A DNA stretch of 58,390 bases from Oscillibacter sp. GTDB taxonomy: Bacteria; Bacillota; Clostridia; Oscillospirales; Oscillospiraceae. Below the pieces are notes generated by a model. It did no database searches and was not told the DNA's origin. It saw nothing but the letters and a program-made list of their open reading frames with translations. Position numbers and translations under genes: made by a program. The stretch covers positions 1 to 58,390 of the forward strand of contig JAAVHF010000016.1 of NCBI GenBank assembly GCA_014799845.1, read 5' to 3'. Below, piece by piece: positions 31,949-41,665 of the stretch (positions are counted from its first letter, which is position 1; every line of letters begins with the position of its first letter).

Positions 31949-33604
31949 TCAGTTCAGAATCGCCCCCGACGCGCCGCTGGACACCAGGGCGGCATACCGC
32001 CTGAGGTAGCTGGTCAGTTCCTTTTTCTTCGGCACGAAGTCCTTCATCCGCGCCGCCAGCTCCGCATCATCGACCAGCAGCTCCAGCTTATTGCCGGGGA
32101 TGTCGATGCGGATGCGGTCGCCCTCCCGCACCACGCCGATGACGCCGCCGCTGGCGGCCTCCGGGGACACGTGGCCGATGCAGGCCCCCCGGGTAGCCCC
32201 GCTGAACCGTCCGTCGGTGATAAGGGCCACGCTGCCACCCAGCCCCATGCCCATGATGGCGGAGGTGGGACCCAGCATCTCCCGCATGCCGGGACCGCCC
32301 CTGGGGCCCTCGTAGCGGATGACCACCACGTCGCCGGGGTTAATCTTCCCGGCATTGATGGCCGCCTGAGCGTCCTCCTCGCACTCAAACACCCGGGCGG
32401 GGCCCTCGTGGACCAGCATCTCCGGCAGCACGGCGGAGCGCTTGACCACGCTGCCCTCCGGGGCCAGGTTGCCCCGCAGCACGGCGATGCCGCCGGTCTG
32501 GCTGTAGGGGTTCTCCACGGGCCGGATGACTTCGCTGTTCCGGTTTTCGCAGCCGGAAATATTCTCCCCCACCGTCTTTCCGGTAACGGTCAGGCAGTCC
32601 AGATCCAGCAGGTTCTTTTTGGACAGCTCGTGCATCACGGCGTACACGCCGCCGGCCTCGTCCAGCTCCTCCACATAGGTCCGTCCGGCGGGGGCCAGAT
32701 GGCAGAGGTTTGGGGTTTTCTCGCTGATGCCGTTGGCGATATCCAGATTGATTTCGATGCCGCACTCATGGGCGATGGCGGGCAGGTGCAGCATGCTGTT
32801 GGTGGAGCAGCCCAGGGCCATATCCACGGTCAGAGCGTTCCGGAAGGCGGCCTCGGTCATGATGTCCCGGGGACGGATGTCCTGCTCGACGAGCCGCATC
32901 ACCGCCATACCGGCGCGCTTGGCCAGCTCGATGCGGCTGGAGTACACGGCGGGGATGGTGCCGTTGCCCCTGAGCCCCATGCCCAGGGCCTCGGTGAGGC
33001 AGTTCATGGAGTTGGCGGTATACATGCCGGAGCAGGACCCGCAGGTGGGGCAGGTTTTGCACTCGTACTCCCGCAGCTTTTCCTCGGTGATCTTCCCGGC
33101 GTTGAACTGGCCCACCGCCTCGGAGATGGAGGAGAAGCTGGTTTTGCCGCCGTCCACATGGCCCGCCAGCATGGGGCCGCCGCTGACGAAGATGGCGGGG
33201 ATATTCAGCCGCGCCGCCGCCATAAGGAGGCCGGGGACGTTCTTGTCGCAGTTGGGGACCATCACCAGCGCGTCGAAGCCGTGGGCCAGGGCCATGGCCT
33301 CGGTGGAGTCGGCGATGAGATCCCGGGTGACCAGTGAGTATTTCATGCCTTGGTGGCCCATGGCGATGCCGTCGCAGACGGCGATAGCCGGGAACACGAT
33401 GGGCGTACCGCCGCCCATGGCCACGCCGATGCGCACCGCGTCCACGATTTTGTCGATATTCATGTGGCCGGGGACGATCTCGTTGTAGGAGCTGACGATG
33501 CCCACCAGGGGCCTTTTGATTTCTTCCTCGGTCAGGCCCAGCGCGTGATATAACGCCCTGTGGGGGGCGTTCTGGGGGCCCAGTTTCAGGGAATCACTTT
33601 TCAT
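31949..33604 (-). CDS. ilvD: Dihydroxy-acid dehydratase
   Basis: The 551-residue protein is a full-length IlvD/Edd-family dehydratase. Iron-sulfur ligands occur in [10 protein letters not shown] and [19 protein letters not shown], with a third Cys in [18 protein letters not shown]. It converts 2,3-dihydroxy-isovalerate and -3-methylvalerate into the 2-oxo acids of valine and isoleucine synthesis. AAGGAAGGAA precedes the ATG. It follows ilvC and the MBL gene after a 585-bp gap that holds repeat copy C, so it may be transcribed separately, though I found no clear promoter. Confidence 0.97.
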   Translation of the reverse strand: MKSDSLKLGPQNAPHRALYHALGLTEEEIKRPLVGIVSSYNEIVPGHMNIDKIVDAVRIGVAMGGGTPIVFPAIAVCDGIAMGHQGMKYSLVTRDLIADSTEAMALAHGFDALVMVPNCDKNVPGLLMAAARLNIPAIFVSGGPMLAGHVDGGKTSFSSISEAVGQFNAGKITEEKLREYECKTCPTCGSCSGMYTANSMNCLTEALGMGLRGNGTIPAVYSSRIELAKRAGMAVMRLVEQDIRPRDIMTEAAFRNALTVDMALGCSTNSMLHLPAIAHECGIEINLDIANGISEKTPNLCHLAPAGRTYVEELDEAGGVYAVMHELSKKNLLDLDCLTVTGKTVGENISGCENRNSEVIRPVENPYSQTGGIAVLRGNLAPEGSVVKRSAVLPEMLVHEGPARVFECEEDAQAAINAGKINPGDVVVIRYEGPRGGPGMREMLGPTSAIMGMGLGGSVALITDGRFSGATRGACIGHVSPEAASGGVIGVVREGDRIRIDIPGNKLELLVDDAELAARMKDFVPKKKELTSYLRRYAALVSSGASGAILN

Positions 33605-33654
33605 TTGCGTTCCTTCCTTCTTCGCGCCTCCGGCGCGAGGGGAATTTTTCTTGA

Positions 33655-33965
33655 ATCAGCCCGGGGCTTACGCGGCCCCGGACCACGAGGACGTCATTCG
33701 CGCTGTGGGCGCGAACGACCGTCCTAGGTACTCGCCCTTCGGCCGAGCACCTACCTACTTTTTGTGCGAACAAAAAGTAGGCAAAAAATCGCTTAAACCT
33801 ACGGTTTAAGAATCCCTTATTATTACGGGGGAATTTGTTTTGCGCTCGTCCTGTAGTTTATACGGTCTAAACCGGACTTCTGGCGTAGTTTCTCCTGCTC
33901 TGCGTCTCTTTCAGGATGTTTCCGAGGGTCCCTACCGTCTTGCTTTGGGTTCTCCCGGCGCACCG
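33655..33965 (+). repeat. Dispersed intergenic hairpin element, copy C
   Basis: Contains the GC hairpin CCCGGGGC...GGCCCCGG, the GGACGTCATTC hairpin (33688-33725), hairpin 1 CCTACTTTTTG...CAAAAAGTAGG (33754-33781), hairpin 2 CTTAAACCTACGGTTTAAG, the core (33848-33865, slightly diverged) and the segment ending in GGGTTCTCCCGG, where homology with A and B stops. It is inserted between ilvD and the MBL gene. Confidence 0.85.
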
Positions 33966-34189
33966 CGTATATGTCAATGCTTCCACAAATTCAAAAATTT
34001 TGCGAACGGTTGCCCTCTCCCCGGCAACTTTTCCTTCTTTTCAAATTAAATCTGAGGGAAGACAAACCTCCGAGTTTTGAGGCACTAAAGCAAGTCGAAC
34101 CCCGATCCAGGTACCGGATCGCACGCCGGGCTACACAAAAGGCTGTGCAGATCGAACCTTGAAAACCGAATAGCCAATAGGATTTTTAC
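33966..34189. other. Unassigned AT-richer intergenic stretch
   Basis: About 220 bp downstream of copy C with no convincing ORF. It ends with GAACCTTGAAAACCGAATAG, which resembles sequence found in 16S-23S rRNA spacers of Firmicutes. No rRNA gene is adjacent, so it could be a relic or coincidence. Confidence 0.3.
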
Positions 34190-34807
34190 TCAAACAAAGA
34201 TATACGGGTCCTGCGGGTCCCGGAGGGCATAGATTTCCTCCAGTTCCGCCAGCACGTCCTCTTTCCTGCGGATAAACGCGTCATTGTGGCTCAATAGAAA
34301 ATACTGTGCTTTCAGTGACCGCAGGACCTTCAGCTCATCGGCCAGAAGATTTGCGTTATAAGCCAGCCTGCCCTGGGTATATTTTGCCGTGCAGTATGTG
34401 GCGTCTCCCAGAAAGGCGTATTTTTCATCCACTTCCATTCCGATGCAGCCCTTGGCGTGGCTGGAAGGGATTTCGAAGAGCCGGATCAACGCGCCGTCCT
34501 CCATCGTCAGACAGCCCCGGACGATCTCTCCCACGCCGGTATACCGGAAGGTGTGCGCCCCCTGATAGAGCGTCTCAAATTCCACTTCCCGCCAGTTCCC
34601 GATATGGTCCTGGTGAAAATGGGACAGGGCCACCCGTTTCGTTCCGGGAATGCTCCGGATGCAGTCGGCCGCCTCCGGGCCGTTTCCCACGTCAAAAATC
34701 CAGGTGCAGTGGTCTCCTTCCAGAACGCCGATATCCGCCGACAGGGGTTCCTGGGAGGCTTTCCAATAGGAGAGCCGCTCGTCAATGAAAATTCGTTCCG
34801 GCAGCAT
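34190..34807 (-). CDS. MBL-fold metallo-hydrolase
   Basis: The start at 34807 (MLPERIFIDERLSY) is preferred because GGGAGG lies 7 nt upstream; the track start at 34825 overlaps the ilvC stop. The 205-residue protein has the metallo-beta-lactamase motif LSHFHQDHIG (HxHxDH), then PSSHAKGCIGM and FLGDA for the remaining metal ligands and a late LLSHND. Substrate unknown. It lies 17 bp behind ilvC, so it is very likely co-transcribed with the branched-chain amino acid genes, although it has no known role in that pathway. Confidence 0.85.
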   Translation of the reverse strand: MLPERIFIDERLSYWKASQEPLSADIGVLEGDHCTWIFDVGNGPEAADCIRSIPGTKRVALSHFHQDHIGNWREVEFETLYQGAHTFRYTGVGEIVRGCLTMEDGALIRLFEIPSSHAKGCIGMEVDEKYAFLGDATYCTAKYTQGRLAYNANLLADELKVLRSLKAQYFLLSHNDAFIRRKEDVLAELEEIYALRDPQDPYIFV

Positions 34808-34824
34808 GTCCGTACCTCCCGGCA

Positions 34825-35847
<1,023 letters not shown>

Positions 35848-35894
35848 TTACCTCTCTCAACTTAAATTTTTAGGAAATGCGCAGTGATTTTTGC

Positions 35895-36371
35895 TTAGTT
35901 TATCAAATATTTCATCGGCGTAAACCGAATTCCATGCTTTTCCTGCTCCTCCGACTGCGGGACAAATCCGGTATGAAGGTAGAACCCCTTTCCATAAGGG
36001 GAGGAATTCAGCGTGATCTCCTTCAGGTCCGGGTTATCACGAAGCAGGTCCTGTTTCAGATATTCAAACAGCGCTGTTGCGACGCCCTGGCGGTGATATT
36101 CTTTTTTTGTGAAAACAAGATTGATATGGGTTTTATTGGCGCGCATCCCCATGATGCCGATGATCTTACCGCCGTCAAACGCGGCATAGATCGGACAAAC
36201 GCCCTGCCGGCATTGGCTGATAAACAGCTCATTTTCGATGATATCCCGTTTGAAGGAATCTACACCCTTCGGCCCGTAGTCCGGCGCTTCAAACTCCATG
36301 AACACTTCCAGGGCCAGAGCCAACGCTTCGTCCACCTCGCCGCCGGTTATCTTTCGGATAGAATACATCAT
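35895..36371 (-). CDS. GNAT family N-acetyltransferase inside the ilv cluster
   Basis: A 158-residue single-domain acetyltransferase. The acetyl-CoA motif is FTKKEYHRQGVATALFEYL, and LNSSPYGKGFYLHTGFVPQ is the typical C-terminal alpha/beta segment. Its ATG overlaps the ilvN stop codon by 4 bp, so it is translated from the ilv mRNA. Substrate unknown; it is not a recognised step of branched-chain amino acid synthesis. GC content is a little lower than its neighbours, which could mean it was inserted into the operon. Confidence 0.85.
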   Translation of the reverse strand: MMYSIRKITGGEVDEALALALEVFMEFEAPDYGPKGVDSFKRDIIENELFISQCRQGVCPIYAAFDGGKIIGIMGMRANKTHINLVFTKKEYHRQGVATALFEYLKQDLLRDNPDLKEITLNSSPYGKGFYLHTGFVPQSEEQEKHGIRFTPMKYLIN

Positions 36372-36874
36372 AAATTCGTCACTTTCCGGATGGTATCCGC
36401 GCCCCGCTCCAGGGATACGACGCCTGTGCGGCAGATCTCCAGGATTTCGTAGTCCCGCATAAGATCGATGAAGTCGTCGATGCGCCTGCTGTCGGCGGTG
36501 ACCCGCAGGACGATGGAGTCCCGGGTGTAATCGACGGTTTTCGCCTCAAAGGCGTCCGCCGCCGCCCGGATGTCGCCCCGGCTGGCGGGGTCGTTTTTCA
36601 GCTTGATGAGCAGCAGCTCGAAGCTGACGGAATTTTCGTTGTCCAGTTCCCGGATGGAGCACACGTCCGGCAGCTTGTACAGCTGGTCCACCAGCTGCTG
36701 CTTGGTCACCCGTTCACCGGCGAACTGGACGGTAATGCGGGAGTAATCCGGGGATTCCGTCTCGCTGACGGTCAGGTTGTCGATGTTGAACTGCCGCCGC
36801 CGGAACATACTGGTGACCCGGTTCAACACGCCGAACTGGTTGCGCACCAGCACGGCCACGGTATATCTCTGCAT
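36368..36874 (-). CDS. ilvN: Acetolactate synthase small (regulatory) subunit
   Basis: The track ORF starts inside ilvB; the ATG at 36874 (MQRYTVAVLVRNQFGVLNRV) behind AGGTGG gives 168 residues, the normal length. The N-terminal ACT domain has FGVLNRVTSMFRRRQFNIDNLTV, and the C-terminal domain continues from about residue 80. It stimulates the catalytic subunit and confers valine feedback inhibition. It starts 2 bp after the ilvB stop codon. Confidence 0.96.
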   Translation of the reverse strand: MQRYTVAVLVRNQFGVLNRVTSMFRRRQFNIDNLTVSETESPDYSRITVQFAGERVTKQQLVDQLYKLPDVCSIRELDNENSVSFELLLIKLKNDPASRGDIRAAADAFEAKTVDYTRDSIVLRVTADSRRIDDFIDLMRDYEILEICRTGVVSLERGADTIRKVTNL

Positions 36875-36876
36875 GC

Positions 36877-38544
36877 TCAGCCACCTGCCTTTACAATGAT
36901 ATCGTCCATGCTCCCGCCGGGGGGCAGCATGGGAAGAACGAACTCGTCCTCGCCAATGGCGCAGTCGATGAGATACGGTCCCTGGACCCGGAAAGCCCGT
37001 CCCAGCGCCGCGTCCAGGTCCTCCAGCGTCCCGACCCTCTCGCCCGCGGCGCCGAAAGCCTCCGCCAGCTTCACAAAGTCGGTCTGCCACCCCAGAATGG
37101 TATTGGAGTAGTGCTTGTCAAAGAACAGCGTCTGCCATTGGCGCACCATACCCAGCACGCCGTTGTTCAGCAGCAGGATCACCAGGGGGATCCGGTTGGA
37201 CACGGCGGTAGCCAGCTCGTTGAGATTCATGCCGAAGCTGCCGTCGCCGGTGACCAGCACGGCGTGCCGGCCCGTAGCCATCTGGGCCCCCATGGCGGCT
37301 CCCATGCCGAAGCCCATGGTGCCCAGTCCGCCGCTGGAGATGAATCGGCGGGGGCGGCTGAATTTCAAATGCTGCGCCGCCCACATCTGATGCTGGCCCA
37401 CATCGGTAGCTACCGGGGTATCCGGCGTCAGGTGCTTATTCAGGGCCAGCATGGCGTTCCGGGGGGTCAGGCCGGGGCGGCTGTCCCGGCTCTGGGCCTC
37501 CTCCTCCCGGAAGCCCGCGACGGTTCCGCTCCACTCCGGATGCCGCGCCGGCGTGACCAGCTCGATCAGCTTTTGCAGGGTCAGCTTCACATCGCCCCGC
37601 ATTCCGTGGGTCACGGCCACGTTTTTGCTCAGCTCCGAGCCGTCCACGTCGATATGGACGATCTTAGCCCCTTTGGCAAACTTGGCCCGGTCGCCGGTGA
37701 CCCGGTCGTTGAACCGCGCGCCCAGGGCGATGATGCAGTCCGCGCGGTGCATGGCGGTGGAGCAGGCGTAGTGTCCGTGCATTCCCTGCATCCCCAGGAA
37801 CCGGGGATGGTCCGTGGGAATCCCCGACACGCCCATGAGGGAACAGCCAACCGGCGCGTCGATCTTCTCCGCCAGCTCCAGCAGTTCCTTCTGCGCGCCG
37901 CTGGCGACCAGGCCGCCGCCGAAATAGATAAAGGGCCGGTGGGCGGCGTTGACGCATTCCGCCGCGTCCTGAATGCGCTGGTCCTTGGCGGCGTGGGGCG
38001 GGTCGGGGGCGGCTACGGGCTGAGGCTCGTAGTCGTATTGGGCAATCTGGATGTCCTTGGGGATGTCCACCAGCACCGGGCCGGGACGGCCCGAAACCGC
38101 CAGCCGGAATGCCTCCCGGATGGTGTCCGCCAGATCCTCGATTTCCCCCACAAAGTAATTGTGCTTCGTAATCGGCAGGGTAATACCGGTGATGTCGATC
38201 TCCTGGAAGGAGTCGGTGCCGATCTGGGAGTTCATGACGTTGCCGGTAATGGCGACCATGGGCACGGAGTCCAGAAACGCGGTGGCAATACCGGTGACCA
38301 GGTTGGTAGCCCCCGGGCCGGAGGTGGCGATCACCACGCCGGGCTGGCCGGTGGCCCGGGCCCAGCCGTCGGCGGCGTGGGCCGCGCCCTGCTCGTGGGC
38401 AGTCAGCACGTGGCTGAGCTCGTCCCGGTATTTATACAGAGAATCATAAATATGGATCACCTGTCCGCCGGGATAGCCGAAAACGGTCCTGACGCCCTGT
38501 TCGATCAATGTCCTGACAACGATGTCAGCGCCGGTCAGTTTCAA
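36877..38544 (-). CDS. ilvB: Acetolactate synthase large (catalytic) subunit
   Basis: A 555-residue ThDP enzyme. The N-terminal GYPGGQVIHIYDSLY and HEQGAAHAADGWARATGQPGV (catalytic Glu) are AHAS-specific, and the cofactor motif is GDGSFGMNLNEL...NNGVLGMVRQWQ. It condenses pyruvate with pyruvate or 2-oxobutyrate, the first step of valine/leucine/isoleucine synthesis. The start appears to be TTG at 38544: the in-frame codons just upstream are stops (TGATGA), AAAGGATG lies 9 nt before, and no in-frame ATG exists nearby. The gene is controlled by a T-box leader. Confidence 0.96.
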   Translation of the reverse strand: MKLTGADIVVRTLIEQGVRTVFGYPGGQVIHIYDSLYKYRDELSHVLTAHEQGAAHAADGWARATGQPGVVIATSGPGATNLVTGIATAFLDSVPMVAITGNVMNSQIGTDSFQEIDITGITLPITKHNYFVGEIEDLADTIREAFRLAVSGRPGPVLVDIPKDIQIAQYDYEPQPVAAPDPPHAAKDQRIQDAAECVNAAHRPFIYFGGGLVASGAQKELLELAEKIDAPVGCSLMGVSGIPTDHPRFLGMQGMHGHYACSTAMHRADCIIALGARFNDRVTGDRAKFAKGAKIVHIDVDGSELSKNVAVTHGMRGDVKLTLQKLIELVTPARHPEWSGTVAGFREEEAQSRDSRPGLTPRNAMLALNKHLTPDTPVATDVGQHQMWAAQHLKFSRPRRFISSGGLGTMGFGMGAAMGAQMATGRHAVLVTGDGSFGMNLNELATAVSNRIPLVILLLNNGVLGMVRQWQTLFFDKHYSNTILGWQTDFVKLAEAFGAAGERVGTLEDLDAALGRAFRVQGPYLIDCAIGEDEFVLPMLPPGGSMDDIIVKAGG

Positions 38545-38567
38545 GTTTCATCATCCTTTCACGGGGT

Positions 38568-38610
38568 AAAAAATAAGACCCCGTCTCTTTTCCAACAAAG
38601 AGACAGGATC
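38568..38610 (-). terminator. T-box regulated terminator upstream of ilvB
   Basis: GATCCTGTCTCTTT / AAAGAGACGGGGTC with a short loop followed by TTATTTTTT on the minus strand, 24 bp before the ilvB start. It forms when the T-box antiterminator does not. Confidence 0.88.
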
Positions 38611-38856
38611 GTTTCATGCAACAATCTTGCGGTACCACTCTTTTTGCCGCCAGAGGCGGCCGCTCAGCGTGACTAACATCACTTCCCGACGTAACGGTCG
38701 GGTCCCGTCCGTCCTATTGGAGGTCTTTCCTCGTTCAGACCGGCCGCTCCGGGGCGACTTATACAGAACCTCCCTCCGCCGGCTCGCACCGCCCGCCGGC
38801 TCTCTGAAGCGGGAACTGATCTGCTTTTTCCCCATCACAGCGTTTCTTCTTGAATT
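38568..38856 (-). promoter_or_regulatory. T-box leader of the ilv operon
   Basis: On the minus strand the leader has a Stem I with an AGAGAG bulge and paired GCCGGC arms, further stems, and the T-box sequence GAGTGGTACCGCAAG (38626-38640). The latter pairs with the tRNA acceptor end and overlaps the terminator/antiterminator. By its genes it should sense a branched-chain aminoacyl tRNA (Leu, Ile or Val). I could not fix the specifier codon; the 3' side of Stem I reads TTCTGTATAAGTCG. Confidence 0.9.
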
Positions 38857-38862
38857 GCTTGT

Positions 38863-38890
38863 ATTATATCATGGATTTACGATTTGTCAA
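38863..38890 (-). promoter_or_regulatory. Sigma-A promoter of the ilv T-box operon
   Basis: TTGACA, 16 bp, TATAAT on the minus strand, directly before the T-box leader, with both hexamers perfect. Confidence 0.85.
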
Positions 38891-38953
38891 GGTGAATCGG
38901 GAAAGAAATTCTTTCCGAACATCGGCGGCCCGCTGGAAAGCGGGCCGCTGTTT

Positions 38954-39187
38954 TTATTGAAACGGAAACATGCCCATGACGCTCATGCCAATGACGCACC
39001 CCGCTGCCGCCAGCAGCGCCAGCCCCGGCGCCCGCAGCAGCCACTCATAGTGGCGCGGCGCGCTCCGCTGCCCGTTGGGCCCCCGCTTGTGGAGCATCCA
39101 CCACAGCGGGCGGCTGAAGCCTACCAGCAGCGTGCCTGCCATCAGGCACAGCATGGCGATCGTTAAGGCAGTATCTACACGGTCCAT
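38954..39187 (-). CDS. Small membrane protein, 77 aa
   Basis: Two hydrophobic helices (about residues 8-26 and 52-72) are joined by a basic, Arg/His-rich loop (HKRGPNGQRSAPRHYEW). No family is recognised. AAAGGAG lies 9 nt upstream of the ATG. It stands between repeat copy D and the ilv promoter region on its own, with a GC-rich hairpin (GCGGCCCGCT...AGCGGGCCGC, 38927-38950) at its 3' end acting as probable terminator. Confidence 0.7.
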   Translation of the reverse strand: MDRVDTALTIAMLCLMAGTLLVGFSRPLWWMLHKRGPNGQRSAPRHYEWLLRAPGLALLAAAGCVIGMSVMGMFPFQ

Positions 39188-39229
39188 TCTCTACCGCTCC
39201 TTTCTTTCGTCAGTGGTTTCTTCCGTCAG

Positions 39230-39500
39230 CCCGGGGACTCCTCGCCCCCGGACCCCCCGCCTGCTTTTCCCCCACGGGAAAAGCAGGCAAAAGCGTGCCA
39301 GAACCAACGGTTCTGGACTCCCTCGGGCGTCGCGTGAAGCGCGACGCCTTACTACGGGGGCGTTTGTTTTTGCGCTCGTCCTGTAGTCTGTCCGGCCTAA
39401 ACCGGACTTCTGGAGTGGGGGCTTCTGCTCTGCGGCTGTTTCAGGATGTCGATTTGGTCCCTACCGTATGGCACGAGGGGAACTCCCGGGATTCTGGACA
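39230..39500 (+). repeat. Dispersed intergenic hairpin element, copy D
   Basis: Hairpin 1 GCCTGCTTTTCCC...GGGAAAAGCAGGC (39259-39288), hairpin 2 CCAGAACCAACGGTTCTGG, core GTCCTGTAGTCTGTCCGG (39378-39395) and CCTAAACCGGAC, ending near ACTCCCGGG. Stem sequences differ from the other copies on both sides at once, preserving pairing. It abuts the 3' end of the small ORF behind the ABC permease. Confidence 0.85.
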
Positions 39501-39587
39501 TTACATATCCGCTTCCCTATGAAGCCATTTCAGTAATACGCCCAGTCCCAGAGCGGTCAGAAGAAGGAATATGATACTCTTTTTCAT
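39501..39587 (-). CDS. Possible 28-aa single-span membrane peptide
   Basis: Downstream of the permease, GGAAAGG precedes an ATG that opens a 28-codon frame: MKKSIIFLLLTALGLGVLL, then KWLHREADM. It has one transmembrane helix with positive residues at the start. It starts 5 bp after the permease stop codon and would be the third gene of the ABC operon. Its size is too small for homology by eye, but start context and composition are right for a real peptide. Confidence 0.5.
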   Translation of the reverse strand: MKKSIIFLLLTALGLGVLLKWLHREADM

Positions 39588-39592
39588 GTCGG

Positions 39593-41665
39593 TTACCTTT
39601 CCACAATTTTGTAATAGGTCCTTGCTGTCAGCAGGTACACGATGCCGTAGGCTGCGAAGAATACCAGCACCGTGCCTAGGGTACACAGGGCCGTCAGGGC
39701 GGTATTGTGAATATAGAACATAGTCAGCAGCTTCTCCACCATGTTGAAGTCAAAGACAATATGGATAGAGGCCACCACGATGGGCAGGAAAAACACCATC
39801 AAAATCTGGCTGTGGATGGAGCGCTTGACCTCGCCGCGGCTGAGGCCCACCTTCTGCATGATCTCAAACCGCTCCTTGTCCTCGTAGCCCTCGGAAATCT
39901 GCTTGTAGTAGATAATCAGCACCGTGGCCATCAGGAGGATGAAGCCCAGGAAGATGCCCAGGAACAAAAACCCGCCCGCAAGGCCGTAGGCGTCCTCCGC
40001 GCCGTCGCCGCGCGTCTCCCAGCGGCAGTACATCCAGGAGCCGGTGTCCGCATAGACCTCCTCATACAGTTCGGCCTCGTAATACCCCTGCTGTACCTTT
40101 TCCAGCGCCGCAAGTTCCTCCTCTGTGGCGTCCACGTCCAGATAGGCGTACCAGTTCATACTGGACCAGTCGTCCACATAGGCCTCCGCCTGTCTGGCCC
40201 AAAGTCCGTTGATGACCGCTTCGTCTGAGACTACCACCGTCACCAGACGGGTGATATCGGGGTTGAACTGGGGATTTTCCTTCAGCGTTTTCACAATGCG
40301 GAAGTTGGATTCTCCCAGTTCCGTGCCCTCGTCGGGCACCGTCCAGCGGATGGTCAGCTCGCTGCCCTTTACGTTGTAAACGGCTGCCTCGTCAGGACCA
40401 AGACCCAGTGTCTCACCGGTGGCGGCGGTATAGTTGCTCTCGGTGATGCAGGTGATCAGCACGATCTCCCGGGCGGCGGCGTTGAAACGGTCCGTGGTAT
40501 ACACCCCGTCGGAAATCATGCCCGCCCCGAAACTCAGGTCGTAGCTGGTCCGGACGTTCTCCACCGCCGCGCCCTGCTTCTCAATAAAACCGGTTATCCC
40601 CGCCAGCATGGCGTCAGGGTCGAAGGGAGACCAGTCCTCCTCCCCCTCCACCGGCTGGGGGAAGTAGCGGACTTCAACATTGATATCCCCAGGATACCTC
40701 TCCCGGATCACGTCCGCCGTGCCAAGGTACAGCGACAGCGTGCCGGAGAGCATGACCATCACCATGGTACACAGAATGCAGATATTGGCAAGGCCCACGG
40801 CGTTCTGCTTCATCCGGTAGAGCATGCCGGACACGCCGATAAAATGGCCGGTCTGGTAATAGAATTTCTTGTTCTTCCGCAGGGCCTTCAGCACAAAGAT
40901 GCTCACGGCGGTGAACAGGCAGTAGGTGCCAACGATCACCAGCGCCACCGCCACAAAGTACCACACCATGGCGTCCATGCCGGTTCTGGTAGTGACAGCG
41001 ATATAGTAGCCCCAGCCCAGCGTCACAATGCCCAGCAGGGTCATGAACCACTTGGTCTTTGGCTCCCGCTCACCCACGTTCCCACCGCGCAGCAGTTCAA
41101 TGGGCTTGGACACGCGGACCTTGTTCAGATTCAGCAGCAGCGTCACCGCCAGCAGGACGGCGAACAGCACCGCCGTCTGAGCCATGCCGTTCCAGCAGAT
41201 GTAGAACCCGAAGGGCACCGGCATTCCCATCAGCTTGTGGAGGACCAGGCTCACCAGCTTGTGAAGGGTGATCCCGGTGACGATCCCGCCGCCGATGCCG
41301 AGAACGCCGATGAGCAGCGTCTCAATCACCAGCACCACGGCGATGTGCTGCTTCCCCATGCCCAGGATGTTATACAGGCCCAGCTCCTTTTTCCGCTGCT
41401 TCATGAGAAAGCCGTTGATATACAGCACAAATATGGCGGAGAACATAAAGGCGATGAACATACCGATGGTCATGAACATCTCTACGTACTTGTAGCCGTT
41501 GCCCCGTCCCGGGGTCATATCGCTCACGCCGGGGTCGTTGACCAGAGCGTACATGATGTAGATGGCCGCCACGTCCCCCAGCAGGGCCAGGATATAGGGG
41601 AGATAGAACTTCCGGTTGTTCCGGATGCTCTGGAGAGCCAGCTTGAAATAGAGGGAACTACGCAT
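39593..41665 (-). CDS. ABC transporter permease, FtsX/BceB type
   Basis: The start at 41665 (MRSSLYFKLALQSIRNNRKF) follows GGAGGT. The 690-residue protein has an N-terminal helix, an FtsX domain of three helices (about 55-190), more helices, a large extracytoplasmic region of about 220 residues (about 315-560), and a final FtsX-like helix group. That is the BceB-like architecture of peptide-sensing or exporting permeases in Firmicutes. It overlaps the ATPase gene by 8 bp. No BceRS-like two-component pair is next to it, so its regulation is unknown. Confidence 0.9.
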   Translation of the reverse strand: MRSSLYFKLALQSIRNNRKFYLPYILALLGDVAAIYIMYALVNDPGVSDMTPGRGNGYKYVEMFMTIGMFIAFMFSAIFVLYINGFLMKQRKKELGLYNILGMGKQHIAVVLVIETLLIGVLGIGGGIVTGITLHKLVSLVLHKLMGMPVPFGFYICWNGMAQTAVLFAVLLAVTLLLNLNKVRVSKPIELLRGGNVGEREPKTKWFMTLLGIVTLGWGYYIAVTTRTGMDAMVWYFVAVALVIVGTYCLFTAVSIFVLKALRKNKKFYYQTGHFIGVSGMLYRMKQNAVGLANICILCTMVMVMLSGTLSLYLGTADVIRERYPGDINVEVRYFPQPVEGEEDWSPFDPDAMLAGITGFIEKQGAAVENVRTSYDLSFGAGMISDGVYTTDRFNAAAREIVLITCITESNYTAATGETLGLGPDEAAVYNVKGSELTIRWTVPDEGTELGESNFRIVKTLKENPQFNPDITRLVTVVVSDEAVINGLWARQAEAYVDDWSSMNWYAYLDVDATEEELAALEKVQQGYYEAELYEEVYADTGSWMYCRWETRGDGAEDAYGLAGGFLFLGIFLGFILLMATVLIIYYKQISEGYEDKERFEIMQKVGLSRGEVKRSIHSQILMVFFLPIVVASIHIVFDFNMVEKLLTMFYIHNTALTALCTLGTVLVFFAAYGIVYLLTARTYYKIVER

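Noticed and set aside
34060-34110. tRNA-like GGGGTTCGACTTGC on the minus strand
   Set aside because: Only a T-arm-like fragment; no acceptor stem, D-arm or anticodon arm could be folded around it.
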